Below, piece by piece: positions 53,278 to 62,385 of a stretch of 64,000 bases of DNA (position 1 is the first letter of the stretch; the number at the start of each line of letters is the position of its first letter). The notes beneath the pieces were generated by a model. It was not told the DNA's origin and ran no database searches. It was given only the letters and a program-made list of their open reading frames with translations. Source of the stretch: Blautia sp. (GTDB lineage Bacteria; Bacillota; Clostridia; Lachnospirales; Lachnospiraceae); assembly GCA_023663685.1 (NCBI GenBank), contig JAMPHB010000001.1:213436-277435 (forward strand). Reading direction: 5' to 3'. Both the position numbers and the translations under genes were made by a program.

Positions 53278-54234
53278 ATGAAAGCAGGAAGACAGTCTGG
53301 CGGCGGCTCTAAGTGGGGATCGGCATCCCGGGTGATGAATGGTATGCAGGCGAGGCCGCCGGTGGTGAAGCTGGGGAGAAATGATCCCTGCTGGTGTGGC
53401 AGTGGGAGGAAGTACAAGACCTGCCACGCCGCGTTTGACGACCGTCTGGCACTTTTAGCCTCGCAGGGACATGTCGTGCCGACGCGGGATCTGATCAAGA
53501 CCCCGGAGCAGGTGGAGAAGATTAAGGAGAGCGCGAAGATCAACATTGCGGTGCTCGACGCCATCGAGAGGCAGATTCATGCGGGAATGAGGCTGTCGGA
53601 GATTGACAGGCTGGTCTATGAGATGACGACAGACATGGGAGGGATTCCCGCGCCGCTGAATTATGAGGGCTATCCCTACAGCGTCTGCACCTCGGTGAAC
53701 GATCAGGTCTGTCATGGCTTTCCCTCCGAGGGAGTGGAGCTTAAGGAGGGGGATATCGTGAATGTGGACTGTTCCACGATACTGAACGGCTTTTTTTCGG
53801 ATTCCTCAAGAATGTTCTGCATCGGGGAGGTCAGCGCGGAGAAAAAGCGCCTGGTGGAGGTCACGAAGGAGTGCGTGCGCAAGGGGCTTGCAGAGGTGAA
53901 GCCGTGGGGCTTTCTCGGCGATATGGGGCAGGCGGTGCACGACCACGCTTACGACAATGGCTACACAGTTGTGCGGGAGATTGGCGGACACGGCGTGGGT
54001 CTGGCCTTCCATGAGGAGCCGTGGGTGGGCTATAACAGTATAAGGGGCACCCAGATGGTGATGGCGCCGGGCATGATATTTACGATCGAGCCGATGGTAA
54101 ATATGGGGGCTGTGAATATCTATGTAGATGATGAGAATGACTGGGAGGTTTACACGGAGGACGGGATGCCCTCCGCCCAGTGGGAGATCATGGTGCTTGT
54201 CACGGAGGACGGGCACGAGGTCTTATGCTGGTAA
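53278..54234 (+). CDS. map: Type I methionine aminopeptidase with N-terminal SEC-C zinc motif
   Basis: A 318-residue enzyme that removes the initiator methionine. Residues about 35-55 hold a SEC-C motif (GRNDPCWCGSGRKYKTCH) known from SecA tails, likely for ribosome or zinc binding. The catalytic domain shows VNVDCSTILNGFFSDSSRMF (two Asp ligands), GGHGVGLAFHEEP (His), IFTIEPM (Glu) and SAQWEIMVLVTEDG (Glu). The His usually found after the last Glu (EHT) is replaced by Ile. SEC-C forms of map are known in Clostridia. Confidence 0.93.
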   Translation: MKAGRQSGGGSKWGSASRVMNGMQARPPVVKLGRNDPCWCGSGRKYKTCHAAFDDRLALLASQGHVVPTRDLIKTPEQVEKIKESAKINIAVLDAIERQIHAGMRLSEIDRLVYEMTTDMGGIPAPLNYEGYPYSVCTSVNDQVCHGFPSEGVELKEGDIVNVDCSTILNGFFSDSSRMFCIGEVSAEKKRLVEVTKECVRKGLAEVKPWGFLGDMGQAVHDHAYDNGYTVVREIGGHGVGLAFHEEPWVGYNSIRGTQMVMAPGMIFTIEPMVNMGAVNIYVDDENDWEVYTEDGMPSAQWEIMVLVTEDGHEVLCW

Positions 54235-54271
54235 AATAAAAGAAGGAGAAGGAGAGGAACATAAAAGCGCC

Positions 54272-54808
54272 ATGAATAATTGCATGACAACCTTCACGAA
54301 GGTACAGTTTAACACATTTGAACCGGAGGAGGAGAAAATTCAGATTGCGGATATCGCCCATGCGCTTTCGATGATGACGAGGGCAAACGGGCATTTCCCG
54401 GAGTTTTTCTCGGTGGGACAGCACTGTATTCAGTGCGCGAGGGAGGCAATCGCCAGAAACTATGTCCCGGAGGTGGTGCTGGCCTGCCTGCTGCATGACG
54501 GGAGCGAGGCGTATCTTGCGGATGTTGCAAGGCCGGTGAAGCGGAATATGACGATGTACATTCAGATTGAGAGCCAGCTGCAGGAGCTCATCTACAAGAA
54601 ATTTTTAGGCTATGTGCCCAAGGGCGAGGAGGCAGTGCTCATCAAGAATATCGACGATGCGTGTCTGTACTACGAGTTTTTGCATTTTATGGGGGAGAAG
54701 GTGTACGCCGCAGAGCCGGTGATGATGAGCGCTCCCACCTATGAGGTGCGGCCGATGAAGGAAGTGGAGGAGGAATTCCTCGGGCTGTTCCGGCAGTTTT
54801 CTACATAG
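54272..54808 (+). CDS. HD-domain phosphohydrolase (YfbR-like)
   Basis: A 178-residue protein. SVGQHCIQCARE, ACLLHDGSEAYLADVARPVKR and IDDACLYYEFLHFM give the His and Asp residues of an HD metal centre, close to YfbR-type 5'-nucleotidases. ATG 54272 is chosen since the conserved part starts soon after; GGAGAGG is about 15 bases upstream, farther than usual. ATG 54284 is an alternative. Confidence 0.75.
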   Translation: MNNCMTTFTKVQFNTFEPEEEKIQIADIAHALSMMTRANGHFPEFFSVGQHCIQCAREAIARNYVPEVVLACLLHDGSEAYLADVARPVKRNMTMYIQIESQLQELIYKKFLGYVPKGEEAVLIKNIDDACLYYEFLHFMGEKVYAAEPVMMSAPTYEVRPMKEVEEEFLGLFRQFST

Positions 54809-54853
54809 ATGTGCTGGCAATCATAGAAGAAGTTAAAGGGAATAAGAGGTACG

Positions 54854-56137
54854 ATGAATAAAAAAGAAATTGCAGAAATTAAAAGAAGATTTAAAAAAGA
54901 ATCCGCCACCTTTACCCGGGTGGCAGGCTGTTATGTGGATGGAAACCACAATAAAGTGTGCAAAATTGGCAGCACCTTTCTGAATCTGGAGGAGGAGGAA
55001 TTCTACAAGTATCTTGAGATTGCGAACAAGGCATTATCCGGCACGATGGGCAACAATCTGCTGGAGCTGCAGTTTCCCCTTGAGGAGGAAGAGGTGGGCG
55101 GCCGCCAGCAGATCCTTATGGCGCTCCGCGAGACGAAGCTTTTGGACGAGGCGCTTCTGGATACCTACTACGATCTGGTCATCGACACCTACGACCATGC
55201 GGGGAACTATCTGATCCTGCTTTTTCACGACAACTATGATGTGATGGTAAAGACCAGCGACCACAACAGTCTGGACGAGTCGGAGGAAGTGTACGAGTAT
55301 CTGATCTGTGCAATCTGCCCGGTGGATCTCTCCAAGCCGGGGCTTGGCTATCTGGAGGAGGAGAAGCGCATCGGGCCGAGAATCCGGGACTGGATTGTGG
55401 GTGCGCCGGACACGGCGTTTTTGTTTCCGGCGTTTAGCGAGCGGAGCACGGATATCCACGCCACGCTCTTTTACACCAAAAATACGAAGGAGCCCCACTC
55501 CGAGTTCATGGCGAATGGTTTAGGCTGCGGCGTGGAGCGGACGGCGACAGAGCAGAAGCTGGCGTTTCACTCGATTGTCCGCAATGTGCTGGGGGCGGAG
55601 GACGAGAGCACCGAGGAGACGCTTTTGGATATGCAGCAGAATTTGAGCGAGATGCTGGACGAGTATGAAGAGACCCATGACGGGGAGGATGTATTTCTGC
55701 TGGACAAGGAGGCTGTGAGCCGGCTTTTGACGGAGAGTAAGATCCCGGAGGAAAAGGCGCAGCGCATTGAAAAATCGGTTGAGGACGCCTTCGGGGATAA
55801 ACCTCCGGCGGCGGAGCATGTGATCGACGCGAAGGCTCTCGCGCAGAATGAGCTCAGGGTGGAGAAGCTTGCGCTGGAGGATCAGGTGGGCGATCTGACC
55901 CTGCAGCTGGGACAGAAGGAGGACGAGCTTAAGGAGCGCACCAACCAGCTTGCCAGAAAGCAGGAGGAGATTGACAATTACGTCGCGGAGACGAAGACTT
56001 ATGATGTGGTGCTGCGGGTGAAGCCGGAGAAGGCGGCGCAGATCAAGTCCCGGGTGATCGACGGGCAGAAATGTCTGGTGATTCCCATGGAGGAGGACGA
56101 GCACGCGGCGATTAACGGAGTGAATACGATCGTGTAG
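54854..56137 (+). CDS. DUF4317 family protein
   Basis: A 427-residue soluble protein common in Clostridia. MNKKEIAEIKRRFKKESATFTR is the family N-terminus. The C-terminal third is a coiled coil (NELRVEKLALEDQVGDLTLQ...) followed by a small beta domain. No function is established. It ends 38 bp before the convergent kinase gene without a clear terminator. Confidence 0.85.
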   Translation: MNKKEIAEIKRRFKKESATFTRVAGCYVDGNHNKVCKIGSTFLNLEEEEFYKYLEIANKALSGTMGNNLLELQFPLEEEEVGGRQQILMALRETKLLDEALLDTYYDLVIDTYDHAGNYLILLFHDNYDVMVKTSDHNSLDESEEVYEYLICAICPVDLSKPGLGYLEEEKRIGPRIRDWIVGAPDTAFLFPAFSERSTDIHATLFYTKNTKEPHSEFMANGLGCGVERTATEQKLAFHSIVRNVLGAEDESTEETLLDMQQNLSEMLDEYEETHDGEDVFLLDKEAVSRLLTESKIPEEKAQRIEKSVEDAFGDKPPAAEHVIDAKALAQNELRVEKLALEDQVGDLTLQLGQKEDELKERTNQLARKQEEIDNYVAETKTYDVVLRVKPEKAAQIKSRVIDGQKCLVIPMEEDEHAAINGVNTIV

Positions 56138-56175
56138 CTTATGTGCGGCGGCGAAGAAGAATACGACCGTGCAGC

Positions 56176-57486
56176 TTATGCGTGTTCGACTGCAAAGGAG
56201 AACACGACGCCGCTGTCTTTTGGAAAGTTCTCCGGCAGAAAAGGACAGTCAGGCAGATCGCAGACCGCGATGCGCCCGTGATGCGCCATTGCAATTTCCT
56301 GCGCGGTGCACAGGCCGAGGCCAAAATGTCCGTGGTCGGTGTGGGCGTCGTCCGCCCGGTAGAAACGCTCGAAGATGCGCGCCTTGTCCTCCTCCGGGAT
56401 GGAAGGGCCGTTGTCGGCGACCGCAAAGACGGTGCGCCCTTTCGACTGCGTGAGAAGAAGCAGAACCCTGCCCCCCGCAGGGGTGTAGGAGATGGCGTTG
56501 TCCACGAGAATCGAGAGGAGCTGCGTGAGGCGTTCTTCATCTGCCGTGATAATCGTATAATCATCGCCAGTCAGTGCGAGCTGCAGGGAAATCTGCTTAG
56601 GCAGAGCCAGCGGCTCGTATTTTTCATAGACAGAGAGCAAAAGCTCGTCGGGCGATAAGTCTGCGGGGTGCAGAAGCATACCCCGGGCGTCGGTGTTTGC
56701 GAGCAGCAGCATGTCAGAGATCAGATGTCCCATCCGCTCCCCCTCCTGCCGGACGAGGGAGAGGAAATGCTGTTTTTCTTCCGGCGCGTCGGCTTTTTCC
56801 ATGGATTCAAGGCCGGAGAACATAACAGTAAGGGGCGAGCGCAGCTCATGGGAGGCGGCGGCAATGAATTGCTGCTGCTTTTTTTGTGCGGTCTCCAGAG
56901 GCATGAGCATCTGTCCGCTAAAGCGCCACGAAAAGAGAAGCAAAAGCGCAAGCGTCAGGATATCAGCACCAAAAATCAGGAGTGCCAGATTTGTGAGCTG
57001 GCGCATCTGGTGGGTTCTGTCATAGAGAATGACGAAGCTGATGCGCCCGCTTCCGCGGGTCAGATAGCCCACGGAGGCATAGTAGCGCGCCCCGCCGTTT
57101 CGGTAGGGAAATTCCTCGTGCAGCAGGTTTAAGCCGTCTTTGCTTTTGAAAATATCAAAGCCCGCCTTTTCGATCACGGCATCTGCCGTCACGCCGGAGC
57201 TCCGGTCTGCCTGCAGGCGTTCGTAGTAGAGGGGCTCGCCGTTGTCGTAGAGAAAAATAGTGAGATGGCGCTCATTCTGCATCTGCCTGAGCCACTGGTG
57301 GGAGATGTAGCCCTGGCTCTGGAGGCTGGTGAGAAGGGAGGCGAGCTCCTTCTGGAAGGATGTGTAGCCGGTCTGGGTCACGGCTTTTGCGGCAAAAAGC
57401 AGGCAGAGTATGCTTAAGCCCAGCAAAATGGCTCCGGTAACGGCGGAACAGAATAAGGTCATCTGTCGGTGTAATTTGTGAAACAT
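56176..57486 (-). CDS. Sensor histidine kinase
   Basis: A 436-residue membrane kinase. Start ATG 57486 has GGGGAGGAC just upstream. Two membrane helices (TGAILLGLSILCLLFAAKAV; LALLIFGADILTLALLLLFSW) flank an extracytoplasmic sensor of about 125 residues. The H-box is AASHELRSPLTVMFSGLESM, the N-box ILVDNAISYTPAGG and the G-boxes VADNGPSIPEEDKARIFERFY and HFGLGLCTAQEIA. It phosphorylates the response regulator encoded 20 bp upstream in the same operon. The signal is unknown. Confidence 0.92.
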   Translation of the reverse strand: MFHKLHRQMTLFCSAVTGAILLGLSILCLLFAAKAVTQTGYTSFQKELASLLTSLQSQGYISHQWLRQMQNERHLTIFLYDNGEPLYYERLQADRSSGVTADAVIEKAGFDIFKSKDGLNLLHEEFPYRNGGARYYASVGYLTRGSGRISFVILYDRTHQMRQLTNLALLIFGADILTLALLLLFSWRFSGQMLMPLETAQKKQQQFIAAASHELRSPLTVMFSGLESMEKADAPEEKQHFLSLVRQEGERMGHLISDMLLLANTDARGMLLHPADLSPDELLLSVYEKYEPLALPKQISLQLALTGDDYTIITADEERLTQLLSILVDNAISYTPAGGRVLLLLTQSKGRTVFAVADNGPSIPEEDKARIFERFYRADDAHTDHGHFGLGLCTAQEIAMAHHGRIAVCDLPDCPFLPENFPKDSGVVFSFAVEHA

Positions 57487-57505
57487 ATGTCCTCCCCGGT
57501 GGCTG

Positions 57506-58186
57506 TCATTGCAGCCGGTATCCGATGCCGCGCACGGTCTCAATGGTGGCGGAGCTTTTTACCTGCTTTAACCGCTTGCGTACAAAGTGCACATAGGTGT
57601 CAAGGTTGCTCTCCTCCACCGGAGCGTCGCTGCCCCAGACCCGGGAGAGAAGCACGAGCCTTGGTAAGACCCTGCCGGGATTTTGCACAAAAATCTCCAG
57701 CAGCCGTCCCTCCCTGCCGGAGAGCTGAATGCTTCCGCCGGGTCCCGTGAGGCTTCTGAGCTGGTTTTCATAGGAGACGTCCGCGTAGGAAAAAAGATTG
57801 TGGTCGTCGTATGCGCGGCTGCGTCTGCCGATGGAGCGTATGCGGGCGGAGAGCTCCTCGTAGGCAAAGGGTTTCACCAGATAGTCGTCGGCGCCGCAGT
57901 CCAGTCCCTCGATGCGGTCGTAGAGCTCGCCGAGTGCCGTGAGTATGATGACCGGAGTTAAAATGCCCTGACTTCTGGCGCGCTGTAAGACCAGCAGGCC
58001 ATTCATGGTCGGCAGCATCCTGTCCAGCAGGACAAGGTCGTAGGCGTCCTGCAAAAACAGATCCAGCCCGTCGCGTCCGTCCCCGCAGACCGTGACACTG
58101 TGGCGTTCCTTTTTAAGCTGAAAGCAGAGCGTATCGCAGAGCTTTTTATCATCTTCAATCAGTAAAATTTTCATGGCATGAAACAT
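57506..58186 (-). CDS. OmpR-family response regulator
   Basis: A 226-residue regulator. The receiver domain has acidic pair LIEDD, phospho-acceptor Asp in DLVLLDRMLPTMNG, Thr in ILTALG and Lys in YLVKPFAYEEL. The C-terminal winged helix includes LSGREGRLLEIFVQNPGRVLPR and the TYVHFVRKRL recognition region ending in ETVRGIGYRLQ. Start 58186 (MFHAMKI) or 58174. Tandem 11-bp repeats before its own promoter and the divergent one are likely its binding sites. Confidence 0.94.
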   Translation of the reverse strand: MFHAMKILLIEDDKKLCDTLCFQLKKERHSVTVCGDGRDGLDLFLQDAYDLVLLDRMLPTMNGLLVLQRARSQGILTPVIILTALGELYDRIEGLDCGADDYLVKPFAYEELSARIRSIGRRSRAYDDHNLFSYADVSYENQLRSLTGPGGSIQLSGREGRLLEIFVQNPGRVLPRLVLLSRVWGSDAPVEESNLDTYVHFVRKRLKQVKSSATIETVRGIGYRLQ

Positions 58187-58210
58187 CCTTCCTCCTGTCC
58201 GGCTGCTAAC

Positions 58211-58244
58211 AGTATAACAGAAATATCTTAAAAGAATCTTTAAA
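58211..58244 (-). promoter_or_regulatory. Response-regulator promoter with two tandem 11-bp repeats
   Basis: On the minus strand TTTAAAGATTC (58234-58244) and TTTTAAGATAT (58223-58233) lie end to end, then 6 bp, then TATACT (58211-58216). No consensus -35 exists, as in promoters activated by OmpR/PhoB-type regulators. Confidence 0.65.
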
Positions 58245-58267
58245 TAAATATGAAAATTAAAGACTCA

Positions 58268-58301
58268 CTTAAAGAAAGCTTAAAGAAAGCTCTGGTAGAA
58301 T
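58268..58301 (+). promoter_or_regulatory. Transport-operon promoter with two identical 11-bp repeats
   Basis: CTTAAAGAAAG at 58268-58278 and again at 58279-58289, then 6 bp, then TAGAAT (58296-58301). The -35 is replaced by the repeats. Geometry matches that of the divergent promoter exactly. Confidence 0.7.
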
Positions 58302-58333
58302 ACTCCTGAAGATATACGAGGGAGGTTTCGGAT

Positions 58334-60625
58334 ATGAGAGTTCATGGAAGATTAAAGAGAATGCTTGCGCTGGTATGCGCCTGTCTGTGTGTAAGCCTGC
58401 TGCCGGGCTGTAGCCGTGCGGCCGGCGGAGGCGCAGGCAGCACGGAGACGGCCGGCGGTGTGGAGAGAGAAAACGGCGGCGCGCAGCAGGAGGACGGCGG
58501 CACGGAAAGCGCAAGGGGGCGTTTTCTGGAGACGGAAATTGCCCTGCCGGAAAAAATCAGTAATGTACTGGGCGTGAAGTGCTGTGAAGACGGCTCTGTG
58601 GTGCTGGTCGGCTACGATGAAAATTATGTCGGGCTGTTCAGGGAATGCTCGAAAAACGGAGGCGAAGACTGGGAGGAAACTGCGCTTAACTCCGGGGATT
58701 TTTTTATTGCGGCAATCGACGGGACGGGGGAGACTGCACTGATCGGCTACCCCTCGGAGGGAGATTTTTCGATCACACTGGCGTCGGCGGACGGAAGTGA
58801 ACGGAAGCTGCCCATAGAGATGCCGGAATATAAGGGCGGTACGGACAGTGTGAATTTTATTATAGGCGCGGGCTATGCGGCAGGGAAGCTGTTTGTGGTG
58901 GACTTAAACCACATGATGTATGAGGTGGATATGGAAAGCGGCACGCTTTCGCCATGCACAAAAATTACGGAGTCCGTCTCCGGCGTGATTTCGCTGGGCA
59001 AGCGTCTTGCGGTTCTGATGAGAAACGGCGTGAGGCTCTGGGATGCTGAACAGGGGGAGCTTCTCCCGGAGGACGCGGGTCTCAGTGAGGCCGTCGGCGT
59101 GCTGGAGAACCATTCCGATACGCCGGTCTATCCCGTGATGCTCGCCGCAGGCGGGAAGGAGGAGGAGCTGTACTATGTCAGCCACGGCGGTATTTTTTTC
59201 CACAGAGAGGGCGCAAGCACCAGCGAGCAGCTTGCCAACGGTGAGCTGATCAGCATTGGAGACGGAAGCATGAACTTCCGGGAGCTTGTGCGGTTTGACG
59301 ATGAGCGGTTTTTAGTTTTTGCGGTGGATTCGTTGGGAAATGAGCGGTGCTACAGCTATGTCTATGATGAGAACGCCTCCGCTGTCCCGGAGAAGCAGCT
59401 GAATGTCTATGCGCTTGAGGATTCCATTATCCTGCAGCAGGCCATCAGCGTGTTCCAGAAAAACAACCCCGATGTATTTGTAAAGAAGAGAATCGGCATG
59501 TCGGGGGACAACGGCGTGACGGCGGAGGATGCCATCAAGACATTAAATACCGAGATTATGGCGGGAAACGGGCCCGATGTGCTGGTGCTGGACGGACTTC
59601 CGGTGGAGAGCTATATCGAAAAGGGCATCCTCTCCGATATCAGCGGCACGGTCGATGCGGTGGAGAAGGAAGAGGGACTTTTTACCAATATTACAGACGC
59701 GTACCGAGAGGATGGCGCGCTGTACCAGGTGCCGCTCCGGTTTTTCTGCACGGCCGTAGAGTGGGAAGAGGGAATGGACGCGCCCGCCGGTGCGCCGGAG
59801 GAGCTGGCGGAATACGCAAAAAGCCTGCAAAACGGGGATACTCCGGTGCTCTCGAATTTTCCTGCGGAAATGCTCCTCTATGCGTTCTACGATGCGTACA
59901 GCCCTTCCTGGAAAACAGAGGACGGCATGGATGCGCAGGCGCTCAGAGGAAGTCTTGAGGCGTTAAAGACGCTGTATGAGCTCGACGGCTATACGGAAAA
60001 TGAGAGATATTCCTACGGCGCAGTGTATTCGGACAGCATCTATCAGAATCAGATTATCTTTGGCACCTTAAATTCGGGAGCCAGCGACCGTCTGACAGGA
60101 CGCGCCCGGATGGGCATTGGAACATTCTGCGGTGTAGGCAGGGCGCGGGATCTGTATGGACTCGAGAGCGCGGCACCGGGGAGTTTTGGTCTGCTTTACG
60201 CCGGGGAGCAGAGGGTCTTTGGCGGGGCGGTCTGCCTTGGCGTGGCAGAGTCGGCGAAGGAGAATGAGACGGCTTATGCCTTTGTACAGTCCGCGCTCTC
60301 TGCGGAGGGACAGCGTCTGATGACGAACTATTTCCCCGTCAACAGAACTGCCTATGAGAGCGAGTGCGACGTGGATCAGGCGTACTCCATCGGGGGGAGC
60401 GATGAGAACGGCGTCATGTTTGGCTATGAGGTTGTCCCCTTAAATGAGGAGCAGAAAAAATCGCTTACCGAAATGCTGGAGAGCCTGAATACGCCCATGT
60501 GGAGCGACCGGGTGGTGGAGGAGCTTTTTATCAGCGAGGGCAAGCGGTATCTGCAGGGGGAACAGTCCTTAGAGGACGCCGTCGCCGCCATTACCAGAAA
60601 GGTACAGCTCCATGTCTCGGAGTAG
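58334..60625 (+). CDS. Large extracellular solute-binding lipoprotein with extra N-terminal beta domain
   Basis: A 763-residue lipoprotein. Signal peptide LALVCACLCVSLLPGC with lipobox. Residues about 60-350 are beta-rich with short repeated strands (SVVLVGYDENYVGLF, KRLAVLMRNGVRLWDAEQGELL), resembling a propeller. Residues about 355-763 are a family 1 sugar-binding protein (KQLNVYALEDSIILQQAISVF, GNGPDVLVLDGLPVESYIEKGIL, RARMGIGTFCGVG). This is nearly twice the usual length. It probably feeds the two permeases, whose first gene overlaps its end. Start ATG 58334 follows GGGAGG. Likely controlled by the adjacent two-component system. Confidence 0.85.
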   Translation: MRVHGRLKRMLALVCACLCVSLLPGCSRAAGGGAGSTETAGGVERENGGAQQEDGGTESARGRFLETEIALPEKISNVLGVKCCEDGSVVLVGYDENYVGLFRECSKNGGEDWEETALNSGDFFIAAIDGTGETALIGYPSEGDFSITLASADGSERKLPIEMPEYKGGTDSVNFIIGAGYAAGKLFVVDLNHMMYEVDMESGTLSPCTKITESVSGVISLGKRLAVLMRNGVRLWDAEQGELLPEDAGLSEAVGVLENHSDTPVYPVMLAAGGKEEELYYVSHGGIFFHREGASTSEQLANGELISIGDGSMNFRELVRFDDERFLVFAVDSLGNERCYSYVYDENASAVPEKQLNVYALEDSIILQQAISVFQKNNPDVFVKKRIGMSGDNGVTAEDAIKTLNTEIMAGNGPDVLVLDGLPVESYIEKGILSDISGTVDAVEKEEGLFTNITDAYREDGALYQVPLRFFCTAVEWEEGMDAPAGAPEELAEYAKSLQNGDTPVLSNFPAEMLLYAFYDAYSPSWKTEDGMDAQALRGSLEALKTLYELDGYTENERYSYGAVYSDSIYQNQIIFGTLNSGASDRLTGRARMGIGTFCGVGRARDLYGLESAAPGSFGLLYAGEQRVFGGAVCLGVAESAKENETAYAFVQSALSAEGQRLMTNYFPVNRTAYESECDVDQAYSIGGSDENGVMFGYEVVPLNEEQKKSLTEMLESLNTPMWSDRVVEELFISEGKRYLQGEQSLEDAVAAITRKVQLHVSE

Positions 60626-61517
60626 AAAAGGGGCGCGCCCTGCGGCTGAGGGCAGAAGGAGGCATAGGGTGTTTGCGGACAGAAGGAGGCGCAGGGCGTT
60701 TGCGGGTCTTGCGTTTCTCGCCCCGGGCTTTCTGGGAATCGCGGTGTTTTATCTGATTCCCTTTGTGGACGTCTGCCGCCGTTCCTTTCTGCAGACGTCC
60801 ACCGGGAGCTTTTGCGGGCTGGAAAATTACAGGCGGGTGCTGGGCAATACAGCGTTTGTGCTTGCGGCAAAAAATACCGCCCGCTTCGTCCTTGTCTGCC
60901 TGCCGCTTCTGCTTTTGCTGTCGCTGTGCCTTGCGCTTTTAGTCAACGGGCTTTCCGTTAAGGCAAAGGCGCTGTTTAAGAGCGCCTTTCTGCTGCCAAT
61001 GGCGATTCCGGCGGCATCCGTCGTGCTTCTTTGGAAGCTTCTGTTTGATGTGCACGGTTTTGTCAACGGGCTTTTGCAGAGGTGGGCTTTGCCCGTGGAC
61101 TGGCTCAATACCCGCGCGGCCTTTGCGGTTCTGGTGTTCAGCTACATATGGAAAAATCTGGGCTACACGCTGGTTCTGTGGCTGGCAGGGCTTTTGTCGG
61201 TGCCGCAGGAGGTCATAGAGGCGGCGCAGATTGACGGGGCGGGAAGAGCTGCCCGTTTTTTTAAAATCACCCTGCCCCTCATAAAGCCGATGATTTTTAC
61301 CATTGTGGTGCTCTCGCTTTTAAACTCTTTTAAGGTGTTCCGGGAGGCGTATCTGGTGTGCGGGAATTATCCGCAGGAGAGCATCTATCTGCTGCAGCAT
61401 CTGTTCAACAACTGGTTTTTAGGGCTTGAGGTGGACAAGCTGGCGGCGGGCTCCGTGCTGCTTGCGCTGGTCATCGGCGGCTTTGTGGGGCTTTTAGCAC
61501 ATTCGTGGGAGCGGTAG
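60612..61517 (+). CDS. Sugar-type ABC transporter permease (MalF/UgpA-like)
   Basis: A 301-residue membrane protein with six helices that overlaps the lipoprotein stop by 14 bases. The EAA loop is EVIEAAQIDGAGRAARFFKITLPLIKP. LAPGFLGIAVFYLIPFVDVCRRSF is the first helix region. Works with the next permease; no ATPase gene is visible before the window ends. Confidence 0.92.
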   Translation: MSRSRKGARPAAEGRRRHRVFADRRRRRAFAGLAFLAPGFLGIAVFYLIPFVDVCRRSFLQTSTGSFCGLENYRRVLGNTAFVLAAKNTARFVLVCLPLLLLLSLCLALLVNGLSVKAKALFKSAFLLPMAIPAASVVLLWKLLFDVHGFVNGLLQRWALPVDWLNTRAAFAVLVFSYIWKNLGYTLVLWLAGLLSVPQEVIEAAQIDGAGRAARFFKITLPLIKPMIFTIVVLSLLNSFKVFREAYLVCGNYPQESIYLLQHLFNNWFLGLEVDKLAAGSVLLALVIGGFVGLLAHSWER

Positions 61518-61527
61518 GAGGAGGGAT

Positions 61528-62367
61528 ATGAGGAGAGCTTTTGCTGTAGTTTTGCTGGCTTTTTTTGCCTTTTTGACGGTGGCTCCGCTCTTTTTTCTGT
61601 TTTGCGGAAGCCTGATGGGAAAGGGAGAGCTGGATGTGTATCTGGGGCCGTTTCTTTTTCATACGCAGGGCTGTGCGCACTGGCGGCTGTTTCCGCTCTA
61701 CCCGACCCTGCGGAATTATGTCCGGCTGGCGCTGGATTCGCCGGAGTTTTTCCGCATGTTCTGGAATACCATGGCGATTACCGCGGGGACGCTTGCAGGC
61801 CAGCTTTTCTTCGGGCTCCCTTCGGCGTGGGGGCTGGCGCGCTACCCTGTCTTTGGAAAGCGAATACTCTATATGCTCTGTATCCTGCTGATGATGCTGC
61901 CCTTTCAGGTGACGATGCTCTCGGAATATCTGGTGTTAGACAGGCTGGGGCTTTTGGACAGTCTTAGGGGAATCATCGCGCCGGGAGCTTTTTCCACTTT
62001 TTCGGTGTTTTTGATGTACCGGTTTTTCTGCGGGATACCGGAGGAGATGCTGGATTCGGCGAGAATCGACGGGGCGGGGGAGCTGCAGATTTTTTTACAG
62101 GTGGGGCTTCCGCTCGGAGCGTCGGGGATTTTTTCCGCGCTGGTGCTGCAGTTTCTGGAGTGCTTTAGTATGATTGAACAGCCCCTTGTATTTTTACAGA
62201 CAAAAAGCCGCTGGCCGCTGGCGCTCTATCTGCCGGAAATCCGGGAGGAGGAGATGGGCTTTGCGCTGTGCTGCTCCTTTGTGGCGCTGCTTCCTTCGCT
62301 TCTGGTGTTTGGCATGGGGCAGCAGTACCTCGAGCAGGGCATTATGGCGGGAGCGGTGAAGGAATAG
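61528..62367 (+). CDS. Sugar-type ABC transporter permease (MalG/UgpE-like)
   Basis: A 279-residue membrane protein with six helices. The EAA loop is MLDSARIDGAGELQIFLQVGLPL. GGAGG precedes the start 10 bp after the previous stop. Second pore subunit of the carbohydrate importer. Confidence 0.92.
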   Translation: MRRAFAVVLLAFFAFLTVAPLFFLFCGSLMGKGELDVYLGPFLFHTQGCAHWRLFPLYPTLRNYVRLALDSPEFFRMFWNTMAITAGTLAGQLFFGLPSAWGLARYPVFGKRILYMLCILLMMLPFQVTMLSEYLVLDRLGLLDSLRGIIAPGAFSTFSVFLMYRFFCGIPEEMLDSARIDGAGELQIFLQVGLPLGASGIFSALVLQFLECFSMIEQPLVFLQTKSRWPLALYLPEIREEEMGFALCCSFVALLPSLLVFGMGQQYLEQGIMAGAVKE

Positions 62368-62385
62368 CGGGATTAGGAGGAAAAC

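Noticed and set aside
56126-56186. Imperfect 20-bp direct repeat around the DUF4317 stop and the kinase stop
   Set aside because: Short, single pair, with no target-site or mobile-element features; likely chance or a tiny duplication.
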